Shown here piece by piece: positions 1-6,959 of a DNA stretch of 24,778 bases. Source of the DNA: an uncultured Oscillospiraceae bacterium. Lineage in GTDB: Bacteria; Bacillota; Clostridia; Oscillospirales; Oscillospiraceae. Under the pieces are notes generated by a model that saw only the letters and a program-made list of their open reading frames with translations, made no database searches and was not told the DNA's origin. A program made the translations under genes and the position numbers. The DNA is taken from NCBI GenBank assembly GCA_934591725.1, contig CAKTPR010000023.1:1-24778 (forward strand). The letters run 5' to 3'. Within the stretch, counting starts at the first letter, position 1, and every line of letters begins with the position of its first letter.

Positions 1-122
1 CCCGCGGCGTCATAAAAGGTCAATTCGCCGAACAGGAAGCCGCCATTGTGCGTATACAGGTCGACGCGGAGAAAATCGGGATCGCCCGCAGCGTGGACAA
101 GCTTTTTGGAATACTCAATCAT
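1..122 (-). pseudogene. Fragment of a TupA-like ATP-grasp protein, cut by the window edge and lacking its 5' part
   Basis: In the frame whose codons run from 122 down to 3, the minus strand reads MIEYSKKLVHAAGDPDFLRV followed by DLYTHNGGFLFGELTFYDAAG. This is the conserved interior of the TupA-like ATP-grasp family, which is linked to teichuronopeptide, capsule and polysaccharide synthesis; the signature is RVD-(L/F)-Y, then a Gly/Phe turn, then FGE-(L/M)-TF. The ATG at 120-122 is probably not a true start, because family members have more than 150 residues before this point. Just upstream the frame continues as AAAAPAAVEE through the GGC-repeat that encodes the glycine tail of the neighbouring gene in another frame, and homology is lost there. 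It is therefore a 5'-truncated gene joined to the coiled-coil gene. Whether the rest of the gene continues to the left cannot be seen. Confidence 0.7.
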
Positions 123-939
123 CTCCTCCACCGCCGCCGGTGCCGCCGCCGCTGTTAGCCTGCTCGGCGCGCCGCTGCTCTTCAAGCTCTGCGACGAGCT
201 TGTCTATGTTCGCATTCGCCGCGTCCTCGGCAGCCATGATCTCGTCATACTCTGCCTGACGCTTCTCCAAGTCGTTTTCGATATCAAGGATAAGGTTTAT
301 TGCCTCCTCGATATCCTTTTCAAGCTCGGCCTGCTCCGCACGGAGCACTTCCTGCTTGGCGTTTATATCAGCGCGGTAGGCCTCATAATCGGCCTTGACC
401 TCTTCGGTGTTCTCTCTGGCCGCGATATACGCATCCTCAAGCTCCTTATCGCTCTGCATTATCTCGCCGATGTCGTCCATCGCTGTGAGAAAATCGCCGA
501 GACTGCTCGTCTTGAGCACCATCGCCAGATAACCTACGCTGCCGTTTTCTTCCATCGCGCGCACACGCGTGCGGTACCTTTCGAGCTGCTCGTCCTCAAG
601 GCGCTGGGCTTCGGTAAGCTCCTTCTCCTTGTCGGCGATCATCTCGTCATACAGTGCGATCTCATCGCTGTTGAGCTGGATCTGTTGGAGCGTATACATA
701 TTGCGCTCATCCATGGCCTGCTTCTGTTCCACAACGCTGGCCTTGTCGGCCTCAAGCTGTTCAACAACAGCCTGCTTTTCCTGACGCTGTGCCTTGATTG
801 CGTCGCGCTCTGCTTTGAGTGCGTCTATTTCGGTCTGCGTGACCGCATAAGCGCTGACCGGCGCCGTATCAACAACGGCGGCAGCCGTGAGCACTACGCA
901 GAGCGACAGCGCTATCAGGCGTAATGTCTTTCTTTTCAT
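115..939 (-). CDS. PcsB/CwlO-like secreted coiled-coil protein lacking a peptidase domain
   Basis: 274 residues: an N-terminal signal peptide (about 1-32), then almost uninterrupted coiled coil (about 33-255), then a Gly-rich tail and stop. The block LERYRTRVRAMEENG, followed by DFLTAMDDIGEIMQSDKELE and an EEVKADYE stretch, is clearly paralogous to residues about 120-190 of the M23 hydrolase encoded just upstream, so the two genes look like a tandem duplication. The paralogue continues from its Gly/Ser linker into FMWPVP and the M23 domain, whereas this protein stops after GGGGGDD. The FtsX-interacting type of coiled coil is kept but all catalytic residues are missing. It is last in the ftsEX operon with a 25-nt gap and only a weak ribosome binding site. 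The truncation may be real or an assembly artefact, since a TupA-like fragment begins at the same place in another frame. Confidence 0.8.
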   Translation of the reverse strand: MKRKTLRLIALSLCVVLTAAAVVDTAPVSAYAVTQTEIDALKAERDAIKAQRQEKQAVVEQLEADKASVVEQKQAMDERNMYTLQQIQLNSDEIALYDEMIADKEKELTEAQRLEDEQLERYRTRVRAMEENGSVGYLAMVLKTSSLGDFLTAMDDIGEIMQSDKELEDAYIAARENTEEVKADYEAYRADINAKQEVLRAEQAELEKDIEEAINLILDIENDLEKRQAEYDEIMAAEDAANANIDKLVAELEEQRRAEQANSGGGTGGGGGDD

Positions 940-964
940 AGTAGTTAGTAATACCTGAATTGCT

Positions 965-2323
965 TCAGCAATTATAATATGTGATCCCGGAGAAATAAGC
1001 AGCCGGATCTACTCTTCCGTCTCCTACGTAAACTTCAAAATGCAGATGAGTACCCGTGGCTCTTCCGGTTGCCCCCAGATACCCGACCGTCTGCCCCTGA
1101 CTGACATAGTCACCCGTGGAGACCGCAAAGCCGGACATATGCGCATACACCGTCGAGGTGTCCCCGTGGTTGATTATTACGTAGTTGCCGTATCCGCTGT
1201 CGGAGGAGGCGGTAACGACAACGCCGCTTGCCGCCGCGACTATGGGCGCGCCGTCGTTGCCGAAGCCGTCGATATCAATACCGCTGTGGTATCTTGTCTG
1301 CCCGGTAAAGGGGTCGGAACGGTTGCCGTAACGCGAGGTGACTCTCGTGCTGCACGGCACAGGCCACATAAAGCCGCTGTCCCCGCCGCTTGCGCCGCCG
1401 GTGTTGGCGCTGTTCTGCGCCTCGTTTATTTCATCCTGACTGTACGGCGGCTCCTGACCGTTGGCCTCAGCCTCCTGATTTGCGCGGTTCATTTCTTCAA
1501 CGCGGGACGCGGCATCCTCTGCATCGGACTTTGCCTGCGCTGCTTCCGCGGCCTTCTGCGCGTTATACTGGGCGATCATGTTGGTGATAGACGCCGCAGC
1601 GGCCTGCTCAGCAGCTTCGGCAGCTTCGTACTCGGCGATTGCTTTTTCTATCTCGGATTCAAGGCTCTTCAGGGTCTTGTCCGCTTCGGCGATCTGATCG
1701 CTTATCTCCTTCTGCTCCGCCTTCAGATCAGTCTGAGTGGCTTCGTATTCGGCCTTCTCCTGCTCGTACTGAGCCTTGACCTCTTCGGTCTCTTCGCGTG
1801 CAGCGACATATTGTGCCTGAAGCGTTTTATCGCTCGACATTATCTCGCCCATATCGTCAAACGCGGTGAGAAGATCGGAGAAGTTGTTCGCCTGAAGTAT
1901 CACCGCGAGGATATTGTATCCGCCGTTCTCCTCCATCGCACGCACACGGCCGCGATATTTCTCAAGCTGGCGCTCTTCCTTGTTCTTTGCCGCGTCGACC
2001 TCTTTTGCCTTCTCTGCGATCAGCTCAGTGCACTGGTCGATCTCCTTGGCAATGATCTTGAGCTGTTCATTCGCAAGCTTCTTCTGTTCGTCGAGCGCAG
2101 CTTTCTGTTCCAGGACGTTTGCCTGCTGATCCTTGAGTGCCTGGAGCCGCTCCATGCAGTCCTTGACCTGATTGGACAGCTGCTCCTTCTGCGCCTTAAG
2201 TTCGCTCAGTCCCTCCGGCTCGTCCGCAAATGCGGAGACCGGGATCATGCTGACCACAAGGGATGCAAGCATCAGCACTGCCATAATCACGGCAATGACT
2301 GAGATTATCTTCTTGTTGTTCAT
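965..2323 (-). CDS. PcsB-like murein hydrolase: coiled coil plus M23 (LytM) metallopeptidase
   Basis: 452 residues. Signal peptide about 1-33 (hydrophobic core 8-28, AFA cleavage region); long coiled coil about 35-265; low-complexity Gln/Ala/Asn/Gly linker 265-317; M23 endopeptidase domain from FMWPVP (318) to the C-terminus. Zinc and catalytic residues are all present: H346 and D350 in HSGID, H395 in YAHM, H426 and H428 in HLHFE. The enzyme should cut peptide cross-links of peptidoglycan outside the membrane. Coiled-coil hydrolases of this layout (EnvC, PcsB, CwlO, RipC) are activated by FtsEX through the coiled coil, and this gene lies 27 nt downstream of ftsX in the same operon, which supports that role in septal or elongation wall hydrolysis. 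The start is fixed by AAGGAG seven bases before the ATG. Confidence 0.92.
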   Translation of the reverse strand: MNNKKIISVIAVIMAVLMLASLVVSMIPVSAFADEPEGLSELKAQKEQLSNQVKDCMERLQALKDQQANVLEQKAALDEQKKLANEQLKIIAKEIDQCTELIAEKAKEVDAAKNKEERQLEKYRGRVRAMEENGGYNILAVILQANNFSDLLTAFDDMGEIMSSDKTLQAQYVAAREETEEVKAQYEQEKAEYEATQTDLKAEQKEISDQIAEADKTLKSLESEIEKAIAEYEAAEAAEQAAAASITNMIAQYNAQKAAEAAQAKSDAEDAASRVEEMNRANQEAEANGQEPPYSQDEINEAQNSANTGGASGGDSGFMWPVPCSTRVTSRYGNRSDPFTGQTRYHSGIDIDGFGNDGAPIVAAASGVVVTASSDSGYGNYVIINHGDTSTVYAHMSGFAVSTGDYVSQGQTVGYLGATGRATGTHLHFEVYVGDGRVDPAAYFSGITYYNC

Positions 2324-2350
2324 TGATAACTCCTTATTCCAAGGGAACGG

Positions 2351-3238
2351 TCAAACCTTCAGATAGTTCCTTATAGCGTTCACACCGCCGAACGCGCCGA
2401 CCAGAATTCCGACAGCCATGTACACAATAAACACTTCGAGCGCAACGCTGTGGAAGGGCACGAAGGTTATGAAGCTCTCGGTAACGGAAGCGACGAGCTT
2501 CCCGGTGACGAGATTATAAAGCCCCCACTCAGCAAGGAAAGCCAGCCCGCCGCCGAGAATGCCGAGCACAAGACCCTCAACCACAAACGGCAGCCTGATA
2601 AAGCTGTTTGTCGCGCCGACCATTTTCATGATTGCGATCTCGTCGCGCCGTCCGAAGGTGGCAAGCTTTATCGTGTTCGACATGATGAATATCGAAACAA
2701 AGACAAGGATCGCTATAAGCACGAGCGAGATAACACTGACGACGTTGCGTATCGTGACAAAGGTCTTTGCGTACTCAAGATGTGCATTGACCTTGGCAAT
2801 GCCGTCGACCGCTTCGAGCGCCGCCTTCGTCTGCGACATAAGCGCGATGTCCGTCAGGTGGATAACGAACCTGTGGCGGAACACGGTTGCATCAATGCCC
2901 TCGCGGAAGTTCTCATCGTACTTGTTCATGAAGTTGTCCATAGCGTCTTCTCTTGAAACAAACTCTACGGACGAAATATTGTCCAGCGCCTCAATGCTGC
3001 TCTGGAGCGCTTTTGCCTGATCCTCATCCGAAATCTTCTCGTCGACGAAAGCAACGATCTCGTTCTGGTTTTCAAGGTCTTTTATCAGGGCGTCAATGTT
3101 GACGGACAGCAGCGATACACTGCCCATGATAACAAGGCACGCCATGATGATCGTGACCGACGCGAAGGACATGAAACCGTGGGTCGTAATGCTTCTGAAG
3201 CCCTCGCGGATAAGATAGCCGCACCTACTCAATCTCAT
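2351..3238 (-). CDS. ftsX: Cell division ABC transporter permease FtsX
   Basis: I choose the ATG at 3238, giving MRLSRCGYLIREG and 295 residues. It overlaps the ftsE stop by 14 nt, whereas the upstream ATG at 3265 would overlap by 41 nt and adds nine residues unlike family N-termini. Layout is that of FtsX: short cytoplasmic N-terminus, first membrane segment around FASVTIIMACLVIMGSVSLL, a large extracellular loop containing the EIVAFVDEKISDED region, then three C-terminal membrane segments (around VISLVLIAILVFVSIFIM, FVVEGLVLGILGGGLAFL and FIVYMAVGILVGAFGGV). FtsX passes the ATPase signal of FtsE to an extracellular hydrolase; here that is most likely the M23 protein encoded next. Translational coupling with ftsE is implied by the overlap. 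Confidence 0.93.
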   Translation of the reverse strand: MRLSRCGYLIREGFRSITTHGFMSFASVTIIMACLVIMGSVSLLSVNIDALIKDLENQNEIVAFVDEKISDEDQAKALQSSIEALDNISSVEFVSREDAMDNFMNKYDENFREGIDATVFRHRFVIHLTDIALMSQTKAALEAVDGIAKVNAHLEYAKTFVTIRNVVSVISLVLIAILVFVSIFIMSNTIKLATFGRRDEIAIMKMVGATNSFIRLPFVVEGLVLGILGGGLAFLAEWGLYNLVTGKLVASVTESFITFVPFHSVALEVFIVYMAVGILVGAFGGVNAIRNYLKV

Positions 3239-3917
3239 AACTGTAATACCCATCCATTCCGTCACTGATCAGATTGCCGCCGTCAATGGTGATGACGCGT
3301 TTGGAGAAAGCGTTGACCAGTTCCTTCTCATGGGTCACAACCATAACGGTGGTGCCCATCTCGTTTATCTTTTCAAACAGAAGCATAAGCTCCAGACTGC
3401 GCACGGGATCGAGGTTGCCGGTAGGCTCGTCCGCAACAATCATGCGCGGACTGTTGACGAGCGCCCTTGCGATGGCGACACGCTGCTGCTCGCCGCCGGA
3501 GAGCTCGTTCGGCATACGCTTGCCTCTGCCCTCAAGCCCGACAAGCTCCAATATGTACGGCACACGCTTCTTGATCTCGGAGTTCGCCGCGCCGACAACA
3601 CGCATTGCAAATGCGACGTTATCGTACACGTTCATGTTTTCGATAAGCCTGTAATCCTGAAATATGACGCCGAGCGTCCTGCGAACCTTCGGCAGTTTAC
3701 GGCGCTTGATCGTACCCATGTCAAAATCGTTCACGATTATCTGGCCGGATGTCGGGCGAACCTCACCGGTGATGAGCTTCATGATCGTTGTCTTTCCAGA
3801 GCCGGACGGGCCGACAAGGAAGACGAACTCGCCGTCGTTAATGGTGAGGCTTACTCCGTCGAGCGCAACTGTGTTGCTGCTCTCGTAGACCTTCCTCACG
3901 TTGTTCATTTGAACCAT
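3225..3917 (-). CDS. ftsE: Cell division ATP-binding protein FtsE
   Basis: 230 residues, the normal size for FtsE. ABC ATPase motifs are complete: Walker A GPSGSGKTT (36-44), Q-loop Q87 in FQDYRLI, signature LSGGEQQ (139-145), Walker B MIVADEP with catalytic E164, D-loop NLDP and switch H196 in VVTHEKE. FtsE drives FtsX to control septal peptidoglycan hydrolysis. GGAGG stands 11 nt before the ATG. It lies about 84 nt downstream of the PucR-type regulator gene with no obvious terminator between, so it is probably co-transcribed from the promoter at 5340-5368. Confidence 0.95.
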   Translation of the reverse strand: MVQMNNVRKVYESSNTVALDGVSLTINDGEFVFLVGPSGSGKTTIMKLITGEVRPTSGQIIVNDFDMGTIKRRKLPKVRRTLGVIFQDYRLIENMNVYDNVAFAMRVVGAANSEIKKRVPYILELVGLEGRGKRMPNELSGGEQQRVAIARALVNSPRMIVADEPTGNLDPVRSLELMLLFEKINEMGTTVMVVTHEKELVNAFSKRVITIDGGNLISDGMDGYYSYEIE

Positions 3918-4001
3918 AAGTCAATTGACCTCCAAAGCTTTTGTTTCCTGCCTGTGCGCATTGAGCCTGCTGCACCGACAGCGCTCACGATCTATTGCAC
4001 C

Positions 4002-5096
4002 TCAGAACTTGCTGTTATTAAGGGAATCGAGGTACATTTTAACCATCATAGCGACCTTAAAGACGATAGCATGGTCAAACTCGCGCAGATCAAGACCCGT
4101 GATCTTCTTGATCTTTTCAAGCCTGTACACCAGAGTATTGCGGTGGACATACAGCTTACGCGAGGTCTCGGAGACGTTGAGGTTATTTTCAAAGAACTTG
4201 TTGATAGTCTCCAGAGTATCCTCGTCCAAGGTTTCTATGGGGTTTTTCTTGAAAACTTCGTTCAGAAACATCTCGCACAGGGTGGTAGGCAGCTGATAGA
4301 TAATACGCCCAAGGCCGAGAGTTTCGTAGTTGATTATTGTCTTTTCGCTTTCAAACACGCGGCCGACCTCAATGGCGACCTGCGCTTCCTTGTATCTGTC
4401 GGCAAGCTCACGCAGATGGCGCGCGTTGGTGCTGATGCCGATGACGCACTTTATGCCCATCTCCTCGGCAAGGGAGTTTTCAATGGTGTGCGCAGCCTTG
4501 AGTATCTCATCGGGGCAGTTGGTGTTCGGCAGAGCCTTGACAAGGACGATATCCGTCTCGTTGATGTTCAGCACGAAGTCCTTCTGCTTATCCGGGAACA
4601 GGCGCTGGATAAGCTCCACCGCGGCAACATCGGAATTTTCCGTCTGACGCACCAGCAGTACGACGCGCGGCTCATCGGTGACGAAGTGCAGCTCCTTTGC
4701 GCGGACATAGACATCGCCCGGCAGGATATTATCGGAGATGATGTTTTTTATGAAAGCAGCCTTATTGTGCTTCTCCTCATAATTGTTCTTCGCCTCGTTG
4801 AAGGCCACGGCAGAAATAGAGCATATGGTACGGCTCAGAGAGTCGCTGCCCTCGGTGAATGCCGCATAGTCAAACTTTGCACCGGGCGATGAGAGGGCGC
4901 AGTAAGTTCTTGTTCCGGTAGAAATGGGATGCTCAGTACCGTCAAACTCGTAGAGATGAAAGTCGTCAAGTCGGGAGCCTATCATGGCAAGCTCACTGCA
5001 CGCGACTACAAATCCCTGCTCGTCAACGACACCTATCGTTCTGTCAACGGCATCCTTCAATTGAATGATCACATTCTGAAAAATTCTGCTGGACAT
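4002..5096 (-). CDS. PucR/CdaR-family helix-turn-helix transcriptional regulator
   Basis: 364 residues. The C-terminal region (about 305-360) carries the HTH_30 pattern of CdaR/PucR proteins: LNVSETSRKLYVHRNTLVYR followed by LEKIKKITGLDLREF. The region before it (about 120-290) resembles the GGDEF-like CdaR domain (IGISTNARHLRELADRYKEA, VGRVFESEKTIINYETLG). The N-terminal roughly 110 residues look like a small sensory (GAF-like) domain and carry no membrane segment, so the protein is cytoplasmic. AGGGAGGA stands close before the ATG. It is the first gene of the transcription unit leading to ftsE-ftsX and the hydrolases, suggesting it regulates that operon or itself; its effector is not evident. 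Family members otherwise control purine, sugar-diacid or amino-acid use, so a link to cell division is an inference from position only. Confidence 0.85.
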   Translation of the reverse strand: MSSRIFQNVIIQLKDAVDRTIGVVDEQGFVVACSELAMIGSRLDDFHLYEFDGTEHPISTGTRTYCALSSPGAKFDYAAFTEGSDSLSRTICSISAVAFNEAKNNYEEKHNKAAFIKNIISDNILPGDVYVRAKELHFVTDEPRVVLLVRQTENSDVAAVELIQRLFPDKQKDFVLNINETDIVLVKALPNTNCPDEILKAAHTIENSLAEEMGIKCVIGISTNARHLRELADRYKEAQVAIEVGRVFESEKTIINYETLGLGRIIYQLPTTLCEMFLNEVFKKNPIETLDEDTLETINKFFENNLNVSETSRKLYVHRNTLVYRLEKIKKITGLDLREFDHAIVFKVAMMVKMYLDSLNNSKF

Positions 5097-5339
5097 ATTT
5101 CCTCCCTCTTCTGCCGCCGTAAGCAGGCTGTGCCGTCTCCCCGATCCGTCTGCGGCTCTTTCGGATCGCTATGCACGCTGCCCTTCCGCCGAATAAAGCC
5201 GGCGGAGTGCCGTATACCCCGGCGCTTCTCCCCCGCGCCGGACTGTTTTTGTTGGGTTTGCCCGCCATGTGCGGCAATTTGCCGTACACGAGCTTCGGCC
5301 AATGGTCAATTTACCATACCCAGCCGATTTTCTTACTAC
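5097..5339 (-). other. Hairpin-rich 5' leader of the regulator-ftsEX operon
   Basis: This gene-free stretch (part of the 359-nt gap 5097-5455) is transcribed if the promoter at 5340-5368 is right. It holds at least four GC-rich inverted repeats: 5142-5148 with 5162-5168 (CGATCCG/CGGATCG), 5185-5191 with 5200-5206 (TCCGCCG/CGGCGGA), 5219-5225 with 5235-5241 (CCGGCGC/GCGCCGG), and 5258-5265 with 5271-5277 (seven pairs, one bulge). A weaker one pairs 5302-5306 with 5313-5317. I do not recognise a known riboswitch class. The overlapping small open frames have no coding character. Confidence 0.45.
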
Positions 5340-5368
5340 ATAATAACTCCGTTTTATGTAATTTTCAA
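5340..5368 (-). promoter_or_regulatory. Housekeeping-type promoter for the PucR-ftsEX operon
   Basis: On the minus strand TTGAAA (5363-5368) and TATTAT (5340-5345) are separated by exactly 17 nt, close to the sigma-A consensus. It lies in the only AT-rich part of the gap. Expected transcription start is about 5333, giving a leader of roughly 235 nt. Confidence 0.6.
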
Positions 5369-5422
5369 TATAAATTCTCGCATTTTTTTGTGAACTTTTT
5401 TCGCCCTATGTTCTTAACAGTC

Positions 5423-5443
5423 AAAAACAGCTTGATTTTCAAG
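5423..5443 (-). terminator. Weak possible terminator after the RsuA-type gene
   Basis: On the minus strand a 5-bp stem (CTTGA/TCAAG, three-base loop, 5431-5443) is followed by CTGTTTTT. It lies 13 nt past the stop of the pseudouridine synthase gene. The stem is short, so termination may be inefficient. Confidence 0.35.
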
Positions 5444-5455
5444 GGTTTAATTAAA

Positions 5456-6181
5456 CTAATTGTCCAGAATAAAACTGCCCAACACCTTGGCTATGTCCTC
5501 GCTTCCAAGTTCCCTTACCTCTCCCGGTGCAAGAGCGGGGTCAAGCTCCAGAGCTCCGACGGCAAGCCGGCGCAGCTTCACAACGGGCTTTCCTCTCGAT
5601 GCGAGCATTCGCTTCACCTGATGGTACTTCCCTTCCATGACAACAACATGACAGCGGTTCCCTCCCAGCGGCACGAGCTTTGCCGGGAGACACCTTGTCC
5701 CGTCGCCGAGGACTATCCCTTCCTCGAACGCTTTTACGTCGGCCTCGTCCGGAGTTCCGTCCACCTCGGCGTAATAGAGCTTTTCTATGCCCGACTTCGG
5801 CGAGATCACACGGTGGGCAAAATCGCCGTCGTTCGTGAGCAGCAGCAGACCGCTCGTGTCCTTATCGAGCCGACCGACCGGGAACAGGCCGATGCGCCGG
5901 ATATCCGGCGGCAGAATGTCCAGCACCGTTTCCTGACGCTTATCCTCCGTGGCGCTCAGCACGCCCTCCGGCTTATCCATCATGAAATACCGCAGACGGC
6001 TGGTACACAGCTCGGCGCCGTCCACGCATATCGTGTGCCCCTGCTCTTCTATTTTCATGTCCGGCTGCACTGCCGCCGCGCCGTCGACCGTGACGCGCCC
6101 GCTCTTTATCATCTGCCGCAGTTCGCTTCTGGTCGCAACGCCAAGCTCTGACAGCAGCCTGTCGAGTCTTTTCACCGCCAT
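5456..6181 (-). CDS. RsuA/RluB-family rRNA pseudouridine synthase
   Basis: 241 residues, typical for this family. An N-terminal S4 RNA-binding domain (about 4-50: RLDRLLSELGVATRSELRQ, then GRVTVDG) precedes the catalytic domain. The active-site motif is GRLDKDTSGLLLLTNDG with catalytic D106, and the MDKPEGVLSAT and GKYHQVKRM motifs are also present. The enzyme isomerises a specific uridine in 16S or 23S rRNA; the exact site (for example 16S U516 as for RsuA) cannot be fixed from sequence. GGAGG lies 8 nt before the ATG, and a strong promoter is found at 6221-6249. It is a single-gene unit divergent from the DUF4830 gene. Confidence 0.9.
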   Translation of the reverse strand: MAVKRLDRLLSELGVATRSELRQMIKSGRVTVDGAAAVQPDMKIEEQGHTICVDGAELCTSRLRYFMMDKPEGVLSATEDKRQETVLDILPPDIRRIGLFPVGRLDKDTSGLLLLTNDGDFAHRVISPKSGIEKLYYAEVDGTPDEADVKAFEEGIVLGDGTRCLPAKLVPLGGNRCHVVVMEGKYHQVKRMLASRGKPVVKLRRLAVGALELDPALAPGEVRELGSEDIAKVLGSFILDN

Positions 6182-6220
6182 AGGCCATTCCTCCGCAGTG
6201 TCGAAGATTTTTGTCTGCTT

Positions 6221-6249
6221 ATTATAGCATACCTGAGATCAAATTTGAA
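6221..6249 (-). promoter_or_regulatory. Extended -10 promoter of the pseudouridine synthase gene
   Basis: Minus strand TTCAAA (6244-6249), 17-nt spacer, perfect TATAAT (6221-6226) preceded by TGC, an extended -10 element. It gives a leader of about 30 nt before the gene starting at 6181. Confidence 0.7.
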
Positions 6250-6263
6250 TAGCTTATCTCAGG
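6232..6263. promoter_or_regulatory. Inverted repeat centred on the -35 box: candidate operator
   Basis: CCTGAGAT (6232-6239) and ATCTCAGG (6256-6263) form a perfect 8-bp inverted repeat with a 16-nt spacer. Its centre (6247.5) falls on the -35 hexamer of the minus-strand promoter, and it lies in the divergent region before the DUF4830 gene. No T-run follows, so it is unlikely to be a terminator. A dimeric regulator binding here could block the promoter; the regulator is unknown. Confidence 0.35.
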
Positions 6264-6310
6264 GTGACTGCATCTGTATGCGGCTGCCTCCGCAGCACAC
6301 TCTGTTGTCT

Positions 6311-6370
6311 CCATCTGCCGCTTATGGAGATCCGTTTCCTCCGGTGCTGACTTTGCAAGCGGCAGAATGG
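6311..6370 (+). other. Leader hairpin next to the DUF4830 ribosome binding site
   Basis: CCATCTGCCGCTT (6311-6323) pairs with AAGCGGCAGAATGG (6357-6370): ten continuous pairs, a one-base bulge and four more. The right arm runs into the GGAGA ribosome binding site at 6369-6373, so folding could mask it. Confidence 0.35.
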
Positions 6371-6379
6371 AGATACGCT

Positions 6380-6844
6380 ATGACGCAAAAGTGCTCAGGG
6401 TTTACCAAGAAAAAAGCCCTCATTCTGGTCTTGGGCTTGGGTGGTCTCATACTGCTGCTGATAGTCCTGCGCGCGGTGTTCACCCCCGGAACGGAATTTG
6501 ACCTCTCCACGCTCGACGGGCGCGAGGCCTTCCTCAACTCCCTCGGCTGGGAGATCGACAGAAGCACTGAGGAGTTCAGGACTGTCGTCGTGCCGGATAA
6601 GCTTGAGGGGATAATGGCGCAGTATAACCGGATGCAGCAGGCGCAGGGCTATGACCTCTCAAACCACCTCGGTGAGCGATGCAGCCAGTACAGCTATCAG
6701 CTCACAAATTACGCCGACTCCGACGGCACTGTCATCATCACCATCTACGTTCAGGAAAACGAGGTCATCGCCGGGGATATACATACCACCGCCGTCAACG
6801 GCTTCATGCACGGGCTCAAGCGCAACGCGCAGACTCAGAAATGA
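6380..6844 (+). CDS. DUF4830 domain membrane-anchored protein
   Basis: 154 residues from the ATG at 6380. A longer open frame starts at 6245, but the GGAGA at 6369 and the start MTQKCSGFTKKK just before the membrane segment favour 6380. One membrane anchor lies at about 12-33 (ALILVLGLGGLILLLIVL), followed by an extracytoplasmic domain. That domain shows the DUF4830 pattern: LNSLGWEID near its start, LEGIMAQYNRMQQAQGYDLS in the middle and VIAGDIHTTAVNGFMHGL at the end. The family is common in Clostridia with no known function. It is one of only two plus-strand genes here and ends at a strong terminator. Confidence 0.8.
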   Translation: MTQKCSGFTKKKALILVLGLGGLILLLIVLRAVFTPGTEFDLSTLDGREAFLNSLGWEIDRSTEEFRTVVVPDKLEGIMAQYNRMQQAQGYDLSNHLGERCSQYSYQLTNYADSDGTVIITIYVQENEVIAGDIHTTAVNGFMHGLKRNAQTQK

Positions 6845-6848
6845 ACAG

Positions 6849-6886
6849 TCCAGCGCAGCCGAATTCAATCGGCTGCGCTGGATTTT
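6849..6886 (+). terminator. Rho-independent terminator between convergent genes
   Basis: A perfect 14-bp stem (6849-6862 with 6869-6882, loop ATTCAA) followed by TTTT at 6883-6886, starting four bases after the DUF4830 stop. The stem is symmetrical and may also stop minus-strand transcription leaving the lyase gene at 6960, although the T-tract on that side is poor. Confidence 0.8.
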
Positions 6887-6959
6887 GCCTGAAATCATAT
6901 TGCTGCCCGTCGGACATGGGTCTTGTTTATCCGCGGTCTATATCCGGCATTCCCGCATT

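Noticed and set aside
46..924. 292-residue plus-strand open frame at the left edge
   Set aside because: Antisense of the coiled-coil gene and the TupA-like fragment, with no ribosome binding site or domain.
1040..2302. 420-residue open frame antisense to the M23 hydrolase
   Set aside because: Leu-rich shadow of the coiled coil; all catalytic residues lie on the sense strand.
3330..4892. 520-residue open frame antisense to ftsE and the PucR-type gene
   Set aside because: It crosses two well-supported genes and the gap between them, and its product resembles no family; the high GC at third positions explains the lack of stops.
5219..5249. Plus-strand hairpin followed by five T, like a terminator
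   Set aside because: No plus-strand gene precedes it; more likely part of the structured leader on the minus strand.
5044..5302. Two overlapping small minus-strand open frames (77 and 81 codons) before the PucR-type gene
   Set aside because: They overlap the hairpin-rich leader, have atypical Arg/Gly-rich composition, no good ribosome binding site and run into the real gene in another frame.
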